Assembly (NCBI GenBank): GCA_041747855.1
Contig: JBGTEJ010000061.1
Span: 1 to 15,496 of the forward strand
Direction: 5' to 3'
DNA: 15,496 nt
Source of the DNA: ZC4RG35 sp041747855
GTDB taxonomy: Bacteria > Actinomycetota > Acidimicrobiia > Spongiisociales > ZC4RG35
Shown: positions 1 to 6,449 of the stretch, piece after piece
Layout of the letters: the number at the start of each line of letters is the position of its first letter
Numbering within the stretch: position 1 is the first letter of the stretch
Translations under genes and position numbers: made by a program
The notes under the pieces: model-generated
The model's database searches: none
Seen by the model: the letters and a program-made list of their open reading frames with translations, nothing else
What the model was told of the DNA's origin: nothing

Positions 1-139
1 GAGTCGACTCGAGTGCCAACCGCAGTTCGGCCATCCTCGGACTCCGAGCAGGCGAGCAGCACCGATCCTCGAGCGCATTCATCGCCGAATCGCAAATCGT
101 CAACAGTTCTTCGACCGAGTCGAACACGCCGGTACTCAT
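1..139 (-). CDS. Unidentified protein, N-terminal fragment (runs off left edge)
   Basis: An open frame starts at ATG 139-137 and continues without a stop to the window edge, giving at least 46 residues beginning MSTGVFDSVEELLTICDSAM. The predicted peptide is acidic and helical at its start, and its codons mostly end in G or C, as in the real genes here. A TTGACA-like box and an AT-rich box lie 30-60 bp upstream. The opening loosely resembles the start of DUF222/HNH proteins, one of which occurs intact at 9144-10259, but 46 residues cannot decide this. An overlapping frame from an ATG ten bases further upstream is also open, so the frame choice is not certain. I do not recognise the protein. 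Confidence 0.4.
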   Translation of the reverse strand, partial: MSTGVFDSVEELLTICDSAMNALEDRCCSPARSPRMAELRLALEST

Positions 140-166
140 AGGCTTCCATCATGGGGCATGGTTGCT

Positions 167-198
167 TTTATACACCTTCCAGTCAGGTGGAATGTCAA
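167..198 (-). promoter_or_regulatory. Candidate promoter with an internal dyad for the left-edge gene
   Basis: On the minus strand TTGACA (198-193) is followed by TATAAA (172-167). The 20-nt spacing is longer than the usual 16-18 nt. The spacer contains the inverted repeat TTCCA-N6-TGGAA (177-192), which could be a repressor site. The boxes would place transcription about 20 bp before the ATG at 139. This is inference from base pattern only. Confidence 0.3.
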
Positions 199-236
199 GC
201 CCGCTCAGGGGTATGACCACAGGACGGGGACAGCAG

Positions 237-258
237 GTGTAGCCATTTGTGTAGCCAT
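237..258. repeat. Tandem direct repeat, two copies of GTGTAGCCAT
   Basis: GTGTAGCCAT occurs at 237-246 and again at 249-258, a 12-bp period. The pair is bracketed by the inverted words CAGGT (234-238) and ACCTG (259-263). It lies in the non-coding gap between the left-edge gene and the YtxH-like gene. Function is unknown. The layout suits a protein binding site or a remnant of a recombination site. Confidence 0.55.
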
Positions 259-320
259 ACCTGAACGCACAAGGCATCTCGTCCCGAGATGGCACGAACC
301 TAGAGGTTTCCCGACGCTAT

Positions 321-356
321 CGGCCCTTTGAGAGGTCAGGGCCGGGGCTAGACCCC
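321..356 (-). terminator. Stem-loops downstream of the YtxH-like gene
   Basis: CGGCCCT (321-327) pairs with AGGGCCG (338-344) across a 10-nt loop. GGGG (344-347) pairs with CCCC (353-356) as a second small hairpin sharing one base. Both lie 25-60 bp past the stop of the minus-strand gene at 382. There is no U-tract, so this is a structure in the right place rather than a proven terminator. A further 7-bp hairpin (CATCTCG/CGAGATG) lies at 275-291. Confidence 0.35.
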
Positions 357-381
357 TACCGATCGGAGGACATCAGCGCGG

Positions 382-801
382 TCAGTTCCGGCTGAATACC
401 TTCTTGGTTTGGTCGACTGCCTCCCCGGCGCCTTCGATCACAGTCTCAACCACATCCTTGCCCCGGTCGACAGCCTGGTCGTAGCCTTTCTTGGCTACCT
501 TGCGTCCTTGCTTCAAGGCCTTCTCGCCTTGCTCGCGGGTCGCTTTGGCAACATCCTTGCCCGTTTCGACTGCCTGGTCGAGGCCCTTCTTGGCGGACTT
601 CTTTAATTCGTCTGTGTCGATGTCGTCGATCTTCTCCCCGACCACTTCGGCGAGATGGGTGGCTCCGGACTTTGCCCGAGCGGAAACTCCCGACGCTGCC
701 CGCGCGGACATATCCCCCGCTTTGCGCAATCCGTCGAGAATGATCCCGACCGCGGCACCGGCGAATGCCCCCATGGTGAGGCCCTTCCATACGTTTCTCA
801 T
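382..801 (-). CDS. YtxH/LEA-like helical envelope or stress protein
   Basis: The 139-residue protein has a short glycine/alanine-rich hydrophobic segment at about residues 8-25 (GAFAGAAVGIIL), as in YtxH/gas-vesicle-like proteins. A long, highly charged amphipathic helix region follows. The block AKKGxDQAV..GKDV appears at residues 70-84 and again at 103-117. The two copies are 33 residues apart, three times the 11-residue period of LEA-type and apolipoprotein-like helices. The start is secure: ATG at 801 follows AAAAAGGAG by a few bases. The likely role is a membrane-anchored or membrane-associated stress or coat protein, but family members lack a defined biochemical function. The gene stands alone, divergent from the reductase gene at 949. 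No cysteines or catalytic motifs are seen. Confidence 0.8.
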   Translation of the reverse strand: MRNVWKGLTMGAFAGAAVGIILDGLRKAGDMSARAASGVSARAKSGATHLAEVVGEKIDDIDTDELKKSAKKGLDQAVETGKDVAKATREQGEKALKQGRKVAKKGYDQAVDRGKDVVETVIEGAGEAVDQTKKVFSRN

Positions 802-860
802 GTGACTCCTTTTTGTTGTACTAGGGGCATACCCGGATCCGGCGAGAGCTAACCGGAAAC

Positions 861-876
861 ACCAAAGAACTTTGGT
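861..876. promoter_or_regulatory. Operator-like dyad between divergent genes
   Basis: ACCAAAG (861-867) and CTTTGGT (870-876) form a perfect 7-bp inverted repeat with a 2-bp spacer. It lies about 60 bp upstream of the YtxH-like start (801) and about 75 bp upstream of the reductase start (949). A 10-bp palindrome, CCGGATCCGG, lies nearby at 833-842. Close spacing and the divergent position fit a dimeric repressor site better than a hairpin terminator. Confidence 0.4.
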
Positions 877-948
877 TGCTCGGGGACTCGTCGTGCGGAA
901 TCCGCCGGAGCACGCCGTCGCGGGCTCGGGTGTGGTTCACTCCCTCCG

Positions 949-1515
949 ATGAGGAAACTCCTGTGCTGGGTGTCGGTGTCGATCGACGGTTACATCGAAG
1001 GGCCGGAGCGGCAGATCGACTGGCACAGGGTCGACGACGAGCTCCATTCGTTCTTCAACGACCGGCTTCGTCAGGCAGGAGTGCTTCTCGAAGGAAGAGT
1101 CACCTACGAGATGATGGCGGACTTCTGGCCGACCGCCGACCAGGATCCCGACAACACTCCCGTGGTCCAGGAGTTCGCCGACATATGGCGGGACACGCCG
1201 AAGATCGTCTACTCAACAACATTGGAGGAGACAGGGTGGAACACCACCATCGTTCGAGGAGTGGTCCCAGAGGAAGTTCGAGTCCTGAAGGCCGAGCCCG
1301 GCGGGGACCTTGTAGTGGGTGGTGGCCAACTCGGGTCCGCTTTCGCCAAGCACGATCTGATCGACGAGTACTGGATATTCGTTCACCCGGTGATCCTCGG
1401 CACCGGGCGACCTCTTCTGGCGCTCTCCTACGCTCCTCTCGCTTTGAGGCTGGTCGAGACCAAGACCTTCGGCAACGGCGTAGTCATGCTGCGATACCAA
1501 CGTCCTGAGGAGTGA
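949..1515 (+). CDS. Dihydrofolate reductase-fold protein (RibD C-terminal family)
   Basis: A 188-residue protein with the RibD-C/DHFR-like fold. It opens MRKLLCWVSVSIDGYIEGPE, the usual first strand of this family. LLEGRVTYEMM at about 46-56 is the second conserved block. The nucleotide-binding block follows at about 122-158: VVGGGQLGSAFAKHDLIDEY, then HPVILGTGRPLL. Family members are NAD(P)H-dependent reductases of pteridine- or riboflavin-like substrates, but most stand-alone actinobacterial copies are uncharacterised, so the substrate is unknown. The length is typical for the family. There is no clear ribosome binding site before the ATG, so the mRNA may be leaderless or weakly translated. 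It is a single gene, convergent with the broken RRM gene across a strong stem-loop. Confidence 0.88.
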   Translation: MRKLLCWVSVSIDGYIEGPERQIDWHRVDDELHSFFNDRLRQAGVLLEGRVTYEMMADFWPTADQDPDNTPVVQEFADIWRDTPKIVYSTTLEETGWNTTIVRGVVPEEVRVLKAEPGGDLVVGGGQLGSAFAKHDLIDEYWIFVHPVILGTGRPLLALSYAPLALRLVETKTFGNGVVMLRYQRPEE

Positions 1516-1577
1516 TCTACCGGTCAGTGGGAAGCCCTGGACGCGACCGATCGAACCTCTGACAGGGGATGGGATTG

Positions 1578-1609
1578 CATTCACTCGTCCCCTCGAAGGC
1601 GAGTGAATG
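1578..1609. terminator. Bidirectional stem-loop between convergent genes
   Basis: CATTCACTCG (1578-1587) and CGAGTGAATG (1600-1609) form a perfect 10-bp stem with a 12-nt loop. It sits exactly between the reductase stop (1515) and the RRM gene stop (1611), so it could stop transcription from both sides. There is no clear U-tract. TCCCCT in the loop (1588-1593) is complementary to AGGGGA upstream (1564-1569), so a pseudoknot is possible. Confidence 0.65.
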
Positions 1610-1610
1610 A

Positions 1611-1852
1611 CTAGCGGGAGCGCTCCCGGGCGACGTTTACGCTCAGACGACGGCCGTTGTAATCCTGGTCGTTGAAGGCAGTAATTGCCGCTTGGGCGGC
1701 CGCATCAGTTTCCATCTCGACGAAACCGAAACCGCGAGAGCGACCCGTCTCCCGATCTGAGACAACCTGCGCTCTGAGCACTGTGCCGTGCTCGGCGAAC
1801 GCGGCTTCCAACTGCTGAACGGGAGGTTTCCGACATACAGATTCGTGAACAA
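1611..1852 (-). pseudogene. RRM RNA-binding protein, frameshifted near the N-terminus
   Basis: Two frames together spell one small bacterial RRM protein. From TTG at 1852, preceded by GGAAGGAG with good spacing, the frame reads FTNLYVGNLPFS, which contains the RNP2 motif (LYVGNL). From about 1817 a different frame continues QQLEAAFAEHGTV through RGFGFVEM (the RNP1 motif) to a stop at 1611. Comparison with the canonical RRM layout indicates that about four residues of loop 1/helix 1 are missing at the junction. This implies a deletion of about 10 nt, possibly between short CAG repeats. The downstream part ends in a basic tail (NVARERSR). Such proteins (about 80-110 aa) bind RNA and are often cold-induced. 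A sequencing or assembly error is possible. Otherwise the gene is a recent pseudogene. Confidence 0.75.
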
Positions 1853-1965
1853 AGGCGCTCCTTCCGCGCTGGTTGGTGGTTATGGGCGGAGAAGATAATT
1901 TCCTCCAAAGGCTTCCGCAGCTGAAAACGGCATCCGAGTTCCGGCACTTCGCTACCTTCTCCCCG

Positions 1966-2820
1966 ATGGCACCTCCCACGAATGGCAGAACCCGTGCCGC
2001 CTTCGTGCTCGGAGGTGGTGGACGTTGGGGTGCCGTAGAGGTCGGAATGCTCCAAGCTCTCTACGAGGGGGGCATCGCTCCCGGCCTGATCCTCGGGACT
2101 TCGATCGGTGCGTTCAACGGATCAGTGGTGGCAGACGATCCAGGTCCCGCCGGCCTGAAACGACTCGCCAGCTTCTGGGACGACATGTCCAGGACGGAGC
2201 TGTTCCGAAACGGTCTCATGGATCGTATGAAGAACGTCGCCATGCTGAGGCCGGCAATCAACGAGACGTCCGATCTGAGGGATCTTCTGGAACGGCTTCA
2301 CCCTCCCGATCGGCAGATCGAAGACCTCAGTGTTTCATTCCAGTGTGTGGCGGCCTCGATCGAGAGGGCGGCGGAGCATTGGTTCACCAGCGGGCCCCTC
2401 AATCAGGCGCTTCTGGCCTCGTCTGCGGTCCCTGCCCTGTTCCCACCCGTGAAAGTGGGTAGTGAGCACTTCTACGACGGTGGGTTGGTCAATTCCGTCC
2501 CCCTCACCCGGGCCATAGAACTGGGGGCCACAGTCGTCTATGTCCTCCAGGTCGGTCGTATCGAAGCACCGCTCCGACCCCCGCAGCGTCTGTACGAGTC
2601 TGCCCTCATCTCATTCGAGATCGCCCGACGGCACCGCTTCACCACCACCATGCAGAGCCTTCCCGATGATGTCGAGGTCCATCTCCTCCCCTCGGGCAAC
2701 CCGGTCGCGTTCGATGATCGGCGACAACTCAAGTGGAGGGACACCGGGGACACCGCCGTCCTCATCGAGACCGCATACGAGGCGTCACGGAAGTACCTGG
2801 AGGAGTGCATCAACAGATGA
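1966..2820 (+). CDS. Patatin-like phospholipase
   Basis: The 284-residue protein (from ATG 1966) has all the patatin elements. The oxyanion loop GGGGRWG is at residues 16-22. The nucleophile elbow GTSIG is at 44-48 (Ser46). The catalytic aspartate lies in YDGG (Asp171). These form the Ser-Asp dyad that hydrolyses acyl esters of phospholipids or lysophospholipids. The ATG at 1966 is preferred over upstream ATGs (1873 onward) because homology begins directly after it and the upstream stretch overlaps the leader of the opposite RRM gene. There is no signal peptide, so it is probably a cytoplasmic or membrane-associated enzyme. Its stop overlaps the start of the PlsC-type acyltransferase in ATGA, so the two are translationally coupled. 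The exact substrate cannot be read from sequence. Confidence 0.9.
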   Translation: MAPPTNGRTRAAFVLGGGGRWGAVEVGMLQALYEGGIAPGLILGTSIGAFNGSVVADDPGPAGLKRLASFWDDMSRTELFRNGLMDRMKNVAMLRPAINETSDLRDLLERLHPPDRQIEDLSVSFQCVAASIERAAEHWFTSGPLNQALLASSAVPALFPPVKVGSEHFYDGGLVNSVPLTRAIELGATVVYVLQVGRIEAPLRPPQRLYESALISFEIARRHRFTTTMQSLPDDVEVHLLPSGNPVAFDDRRQLKWRDTGDTAVLIETAYEASRKYLEECINR

Positions 2821-3854
2821 GGCCACCCCCCATCGTTATCCGGCGGGTCCTCCTCCAACCAGCCTATGTTGCCGCTGTCGCTCTGGGGTTGGTAACCCTC
2901 CCCATAGTCATAGTCGGGGCGGCCTTCCTGTCCAGGTATGTTCCGGGGAAGTGGCGGATCCTCAGGATCGTCTGGTTTCTCTTCCTCTATCTCGTCGTCA
3001 ATGCCACTGCCGTCCTCGTTCTGTTCCTCTATTGGGTGGCCTCTGGTCTCGGATGGAGGATTCGAGGCCCTTTCTGGGAGCGTGCCCACTACCACCTGCT
3101 GGGCGGGCTCCTGCGCCGGATCATCGCATCGGCAAAATTCACCTTCAAAGTGAGTCTCCTCATCGAAGGGTCTCCACCCAGCACTGAGGGCCGGAGACCG
3201 ATTTTGGTATTCAGTCGGCACGCCGGGCCTGGCGACTCGATGCTCCTCATGGATGGTCTTGCCAATCGGTTCCAGAGGAACCCACGAATCGTCTTGAAGG
3301 AATTCCTCCAGTGGGACCCCGCGATCGACATCCTCCTCAACCGACTCCCGTCGGCCTTTGTGCGAACCGGGGAGAAGGGTCAGGAGCTGCTCTATACGAT
3401 CTCGGAGATGGCCGCCTCGATGGATTCTGATGATGTCTTCGTCATCTTCCCCGAGGGCGCCAACTACACCAGAAAGCGTCACCTGCGGTCGATCGAAAAG
3501 CTGCATGAGATCGGTCGCCCTGACCTGGCCGAAAGGGCCGAAGCGCTGAAAAGCACGCTTCCCCCGCGTTCCACCGGAGCGATGACCGCGCTGGCGGCCG
3601 CACCGCCGAAGTCGGATGTCTTCTTCGTCGGACACGCCGGTTTGGAGACGTTCGAGACTTCGGGCGATATCTGGCGGGGCATGCCCATGGACACCGACAT
3701 CGCGGTGCGTATCTGGCACGTTCCCTCGGAGCAGATTCCACCCCCTGGCCAGCAGGAAGCCTGGTTGTTCGACAAGTGGGCTGAGATTGACGCTTGGATC
3801 TCGGACCGTCTGGCCAACACCGCTGAGCCCTTCGACGACTTGGACGCCTACTAG
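2817..3854 (+). CDS. PlsC-family 1-acyl-glycerol-3-phosphate acyltransferase-like membrane protein
   Basis: The 345-residue protein has two N-terminal hydrophobic segments at about 13-38 and 50-77. The LPLAT/PlsC acyltransferase core follows. Motif I is RHAGPGD at 134-140, the HX4D catalytic pair His135/Asp140. Motif III is IFPEG at 210-214, the usual glycerophosphate-binding block. The expected activity is transfer of an acyl group to a lysophospholipid or other lipid hydroxyl at the inner membrane face. The protein is longer than minimal PlsC (about 240 aa) because of the membrane anchor and a C-terminal extension. The start at 2817 overlaps the patatin stop (ATGA), which fixes it. An upstream ATG at 2733 would lie inside the patatin gene. 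Coupling to a lipase suggests acyl-chain remodelling. Confidence 0.87.
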   Translation: MRPPPIVIRRVLLQPAYVAAVALGLVTLPIVIVGAAFLSRYVPGKWRILRIVWFLFLYLVVNATAVLVLFLYWVASGLGWRIRGPFWERAHYHLLGGLLRRIIASAKFTFKVSLLIEGSPPSTEGRRPILVFSRHAGPGDSMLLMDGLANRFQRNPRIVLKEFLQWDPAIDILLNRLPSAFVRTGEKGQELLYTISEMAASMDSDDVFVIFPEGANYTRKRHLRSIEKLHEIGRPDLAERAEALKSTLPPRSTGAMTALAAAPPKSDVFFVGHAGLETFETSGDIWRGMPMDTDIAVRIWHVPSEQIPPPGQQEAWLFDKWAEIDAWISDRLANTAEPFDDLDAY

Positions 3855-3896
3855 CCCTTCCCCGATCGGTTAGCTTGGCCTCTCATGCCGTGTCTG

Positions 3897-3914
3897 GACC
3901 TGCGCAAGCAGGTC
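3897..3914 (+). promoter_or_regulatory. Hairpin with GCAA tetraloop upstream of the VOC gene
   Basis: GACCTGC (3897-3903) and GCAGGTC (3908-3914) form a perfect 7-bp stem closed by GCAA, a stable GNRA tetraloop. It lies between the acyltransferase stop (3854) and the strong GAGGAGG ribosome binding site (from 3921) of the VOC gene. It could be an mRNA processing or stability element, or a weak terminator. There is no U-tract. Confidence 0.4.
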
Positions 3915-3936
3915 GACACAGAGGAGGAGTTGACGC

Positions 3937-4338
3937 GTGTTGGTGATCGGCACCACGGTGCTCGGAGTCGACGAGATCCCGAGGGCGCTGGCGTTCTGGT
4001 CGGAAGCCCTTGGGTACCGGCCACGGAGACCGCCTGACGACGACTGGGTGATTCTGGACCCTCCGCCGGGTGTCGAGGGCGCATCGCTGGCGCTCATGCA
4101 GACCCGGGCCACTGTCCACCTTCCACCACGGATCCATCTCGACCTGTATGCCGACGACCAGACCGCTGAAATCGAGCGACTGATCGCTCTCGGCGCCCGA
4201 CACATCGGCTGGGACCGTTACCCCGAAAGTGGTCACTTCGTGATCCTCGAAGATACGGAAGGGAACAGGTTCTGTGTGGTCGATGCAGGTTTCACCAGGC
4301 GAGACCCGGCGCCGGAATCACCTGAACCGGGCGGGTGA
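3937..4338 (+). CDS. VOC-superfamily (glyoxalase/dioxygenase-fold) protein
   Basis: A 133-residue single-domain protein with the vicinal-oxygen-chelate pattern. A first beta-alpha unit (VIGTTVLGVDEIPRALAFWS, GYRPRR) is followed by the strand block WVILDPPPG. The second module is HLDLYADD through RHIGWDRYPE, and the final block is FVILEDTEGNRFCVVD. Members are metal-dependent lyases, dioxygenases or resistance proteins, or act as small-molecule binders. Nothing here fixes the substrate. The start is GTG 3937, 9-10 nt after GAGGAGG; a second GTG two codons later is possible. The last 21 bp overlap the 3' end of the convergent FAD oxidoreductase gene, so there is no room for a terminator between them. 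Confidence 0.83.
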   Translation: MLVIGTTVLGVDEIPRALAFWSEALGYRPRRPPDDDWVILDPPPGVEGASLALMQTRATVHLPPRIHLDLYADDQTAEIERLIALGARHIGWDRYPESGHFVILEDTEGNRFCVVDAGFTRRDPAPESPEPGG

Positions 4339-5430
4339 GAGTCGCTCCGGATCGACACCTGCCATCGCGAGGGCGGGAGCCAAGTCTGAGCCGGTGACCA
4401 GGCTGGCGGTGAGGGAGCCATAGGCTGGAGATGTGGCTATCCCGATGCCCCCCAGCCCGACGAGCCAGTAGAACCCGGGTGCCGTGGGGTCTTCACCTAT
4501 CACCATCTCACGATCGGGGGCGAAGGTGCGAAGCCCGGTCCATTGGGAGTTCACCGACCGTATGTCCAGAGTGGTCGACTCGTTGATGCGTTCGATCGCC
4601 AACGCGACATCTTCGATCCGTGCCCTCGGATCGCCCGGCTCGTCCGGGTTCTCCTCGGCGAGCGAGCAGAGGACTTGGGTGCCGTCAGGCTTGAAGTAGA
4701 ACCTGTGATCCACGTCGATCACCATCGGCCACCTGGAGTATGACTCCGATCCGGGCACCATGAACGCCGTCCTCCGCATCGGTTGCAGGCCCAGGGGGCT
4801 GATGCCGGCCATCGCCGCCACCTGGTCGCCCCAGGCGCCCGACGCATTCACGAGTACCCGACCGGAGAGAGTCCTGGTCGCAGTAGTCACCACCCACCCT
4901 CGGTCGGTGCGTTCGATGGCTTTGAGTCTCGACCCGGTGAGTATCTCCACACCGTGGCGCCGTGCGATTCGAACGAAGGCCTGGTGCAGTCCGGCGACGT
5001 CGATGTCGCGTGCCGATGGCTCATACATGGCAAGGGCGACACGATCCCGTCGCAGCGAAGGGACCAAGGAAACAGCGCTCTCGACATCCATGGGATGGAT
5101 CTCGTAACCGGGGAGTGTCGCTGAGGCGGCCTCCGCAATGAGCCGGTCCGCTTGATCCTCGGTGGCGATCCACAGCAGCCCACGGTCCGAAAGGAGTGGC
5201 CCCTCTGCGGCGCCTTCGGGAGGAGACTCGAGGAACCCCTGACTGGCGACCGCCAGCGGTCTGGTGCCGACAGCCCCATAGTTCACCACGAACACGGCCG
5301 CCGATCTTCCGGTGGTGTGGAAGGCGAGGGTGTTTTCAGCCTCGATGAGGGTGACCGAGCCGTGCGGCGCAAGATGCGCCGCCGCCGAGACCCCTGCCAT
5401 GCCTCCGCCGATGACGACGAAGTCGATCAA
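4318..5430 (-). CDS. FAD-dependent amine/D-amino-acid dehydrogenase (DauA-like)
   Basis: The 370-residue protein belongs to the DAO family. The FAD-binding loop GGGMAG is at residues 8-13, with the acidic end of the second strand at Glu30. The block FHTTGRSAA follows at 37-45. Later landmarks, RDIDVAGLHQAF, NASGAWGDQVA, GLQPMRR, FYFKPDG and WTGLRTFAPD, follow the order known for Pseudomonas D-arginine dehydrogenase, including the C-terminal LSPARFR. The expected reaction is oxidation of a D-amino acid or related amine to the imino acid, passing electrons to the respiratory chain. The position equivalent to the DauA tyrosine after GRSAA is Phe47 here, so specificity may differ. The start is TTG 5430, overlapping the stop of the upstream quinone oxidoreductase (TTGA). 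Homology begins right there, and the longer upstream frame lies inside that gene. Confidence 0.83.
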   Translation of the reverse strand: MIDFVVIGGGMAGVSAAAHLAPHGSVTLIEAENTLAFHTTGRSAAVFVVNYGAVGTRPLAVASQGFLESPPEGAAEGPLLSDRGLLWIATEDQADRLIAEAASATLPGYEIHPMDVESAVSLVPSLRRDRVALAMYEPSARDIDVAGLHQAFVRIARRHGVEILTGSRLKAIERTDRGWVVTTATRTLSGRVLVNASGAWGDQVAAMAGISPLGLQPMRRTAFMVPGSESYSRWPMVIDVDHRFYFKPDGTQVLCSLAEENPDEPGDPRARIEDVALAIERINESTTLDIRSVNSQWTGLRTFAPDREMVIGEDPTAPGFYWLVGLGGIGIATSPAYGSLTASLVTGSDLAPALAMAGVDPERLSPARFR

Positions 5431-6398
5431 GGATTGATCACCACCCGGCCCAGAGACTGCCTGGAAGCGACCATCTTCAGGGCCTTCATGCCTTCCCCAA
5501 GGGAGAACCTGTCCCTGATCGAGGGCTTCAGCTCGCCAGCTGCGACCAGGTCGACGATCCGGGCGAGATTCGCTCTGGCCTTCTCCGGTTCTTCGGTGCT
5601 GAAGCGCCCCCAGAAGACACCGACCAATGAGCTCCCTTTGAGGAGGGGAAGATTGAGGGGGATCGATGGGATATCTCCTGATGCGAACCCGACCACGAGG
5701 TGACGGCCGTTCCACTTGGTCGAGCGGAGGCTGGTTTCGGTGGCAGGGCCGCCGACAGCGTCGTACACGACGTCGACTCCGCCGCCGGTTGTGGTCCTGG
5801 CGATGCCAGCCCTGAGATCCTCTTCGTCGTACCTGATCACTTCATCGGCCCCCGCTTCCGTCACCAGTGCCGCCTTCTCCGCACTCGACACGGCGGCGAC
5901 CACTTTCGCACCGAGCATCTTGCCGATCTGGACTGCGGCTAGCCCCACCCCGCCTGCCCCACCCAGCACCAGCAGTGACTCTCCGGGTCGGAGCCCCGCT
6001 CGATCCAACAGTGCGTGGTAGGAGGTTCCATAGGTGGCGGGGAGAACCGACGCCTCGTCGAGGCCCACAGGGTCGGGGACTCCGGCGACATCGGTCGGTG
6101 CGACCGTCACGTATTCGGCCATGGCCCCGAAGGATGTGAATCCGCACACCCGGTCTCCGGCAGCGAAACCCGGGACTCCACCGTCGTTCACGACCGTGCC
6201 GGCAAACTCGTAGCCAGGGGCAAATGGCGGCTCGGGTCGGAATTGATATTGCCCGGCGACCATCAAGGTGTCGGCGAAGTTGACTGCGGTCGCCGCCACC
6301 TTCACAACCAACGAACCGGGGGTGGGTTGAGGGTCGGGAAGTTCGCCCACCCGGAGAGCAGAGATTCCCTCGTAGTTGTCGCATATCAGTGCACGCAT
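5427..6398 (-). CDS. NADPH:quinone oxidoreductase, zinc-free MDR family
   Basis: A 323-residue medium-chain dehydrogenase/reductase. The GroES-like N-domain contains NFADTLMVAGQY (about 40-51) and PFAPGYEFAGTV (58-69). The nucleotide-binding domain has the glycine motif GGAGGVG at 146-152. The zinc-ligand cysteines of alcohol dehydrogenases are absent, which fits the quinone oxidoreductase branch. Known members reduce quinones or enoyl groups with NADPH. It is the first gene of a two-gene minus-strand operon. Its TGA stop overlaps the TTG start of the FAD dehydrogenase. A divergent 51-bp spacer separates it from aat, which leaves little room for two independent promoters. The start ATG 6398 is the natural family N-terminus (MRALICDNYEG). 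Confidence 0.9.
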   Translation of the reverse strand: MRALICDNYEGISALRVGELPDPQPTPGSLVVKVAATAVNFADTLMVAGQYQFRPEPPFAPGYEFAGTVVNDGGVPGFAAGDRVCGFTSFGAMAEYVTVAPTDVAGVPDPVGLDEASVLPATYGTSYHALLDRAGLRPGESLLVLGGAGGVGLAAVQIGKMLGAKVVAAVSSAEKAALVTEAGADEVIRYDEEDLRAGIARTTTGGGVDVVYDAVGGPATETSLRSTKWNGRHLVVGFASGDIPSIPLNLPLLKGSSLVGVFWGRFSTEEPEKARANLARIVDLVAAGELKPSIRDRFSLGEGMKALKMVASRQSLGRVVINP

Positions 6399-6449
6399 CA
6401 GAACAGGTTACGTGCTGCATCAGTGGGTTGGCTCTGACACAATCGCGTA

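Noticed and set aside
876..1508. Plus-strand frame of 210 codons overlapping the reductase gene
   Set aside because: It is an arginine-rich shadow of the RibD/DHFR-fold gene in another frame.
2538..3719. Long minus-strand frame of 393 codons
   Set aside because: It is antisense to the patatin and PlsC genes, which have clear catalytic motifs. The antisense protein is Arg/Glu/Pro-rich with no family pattern.
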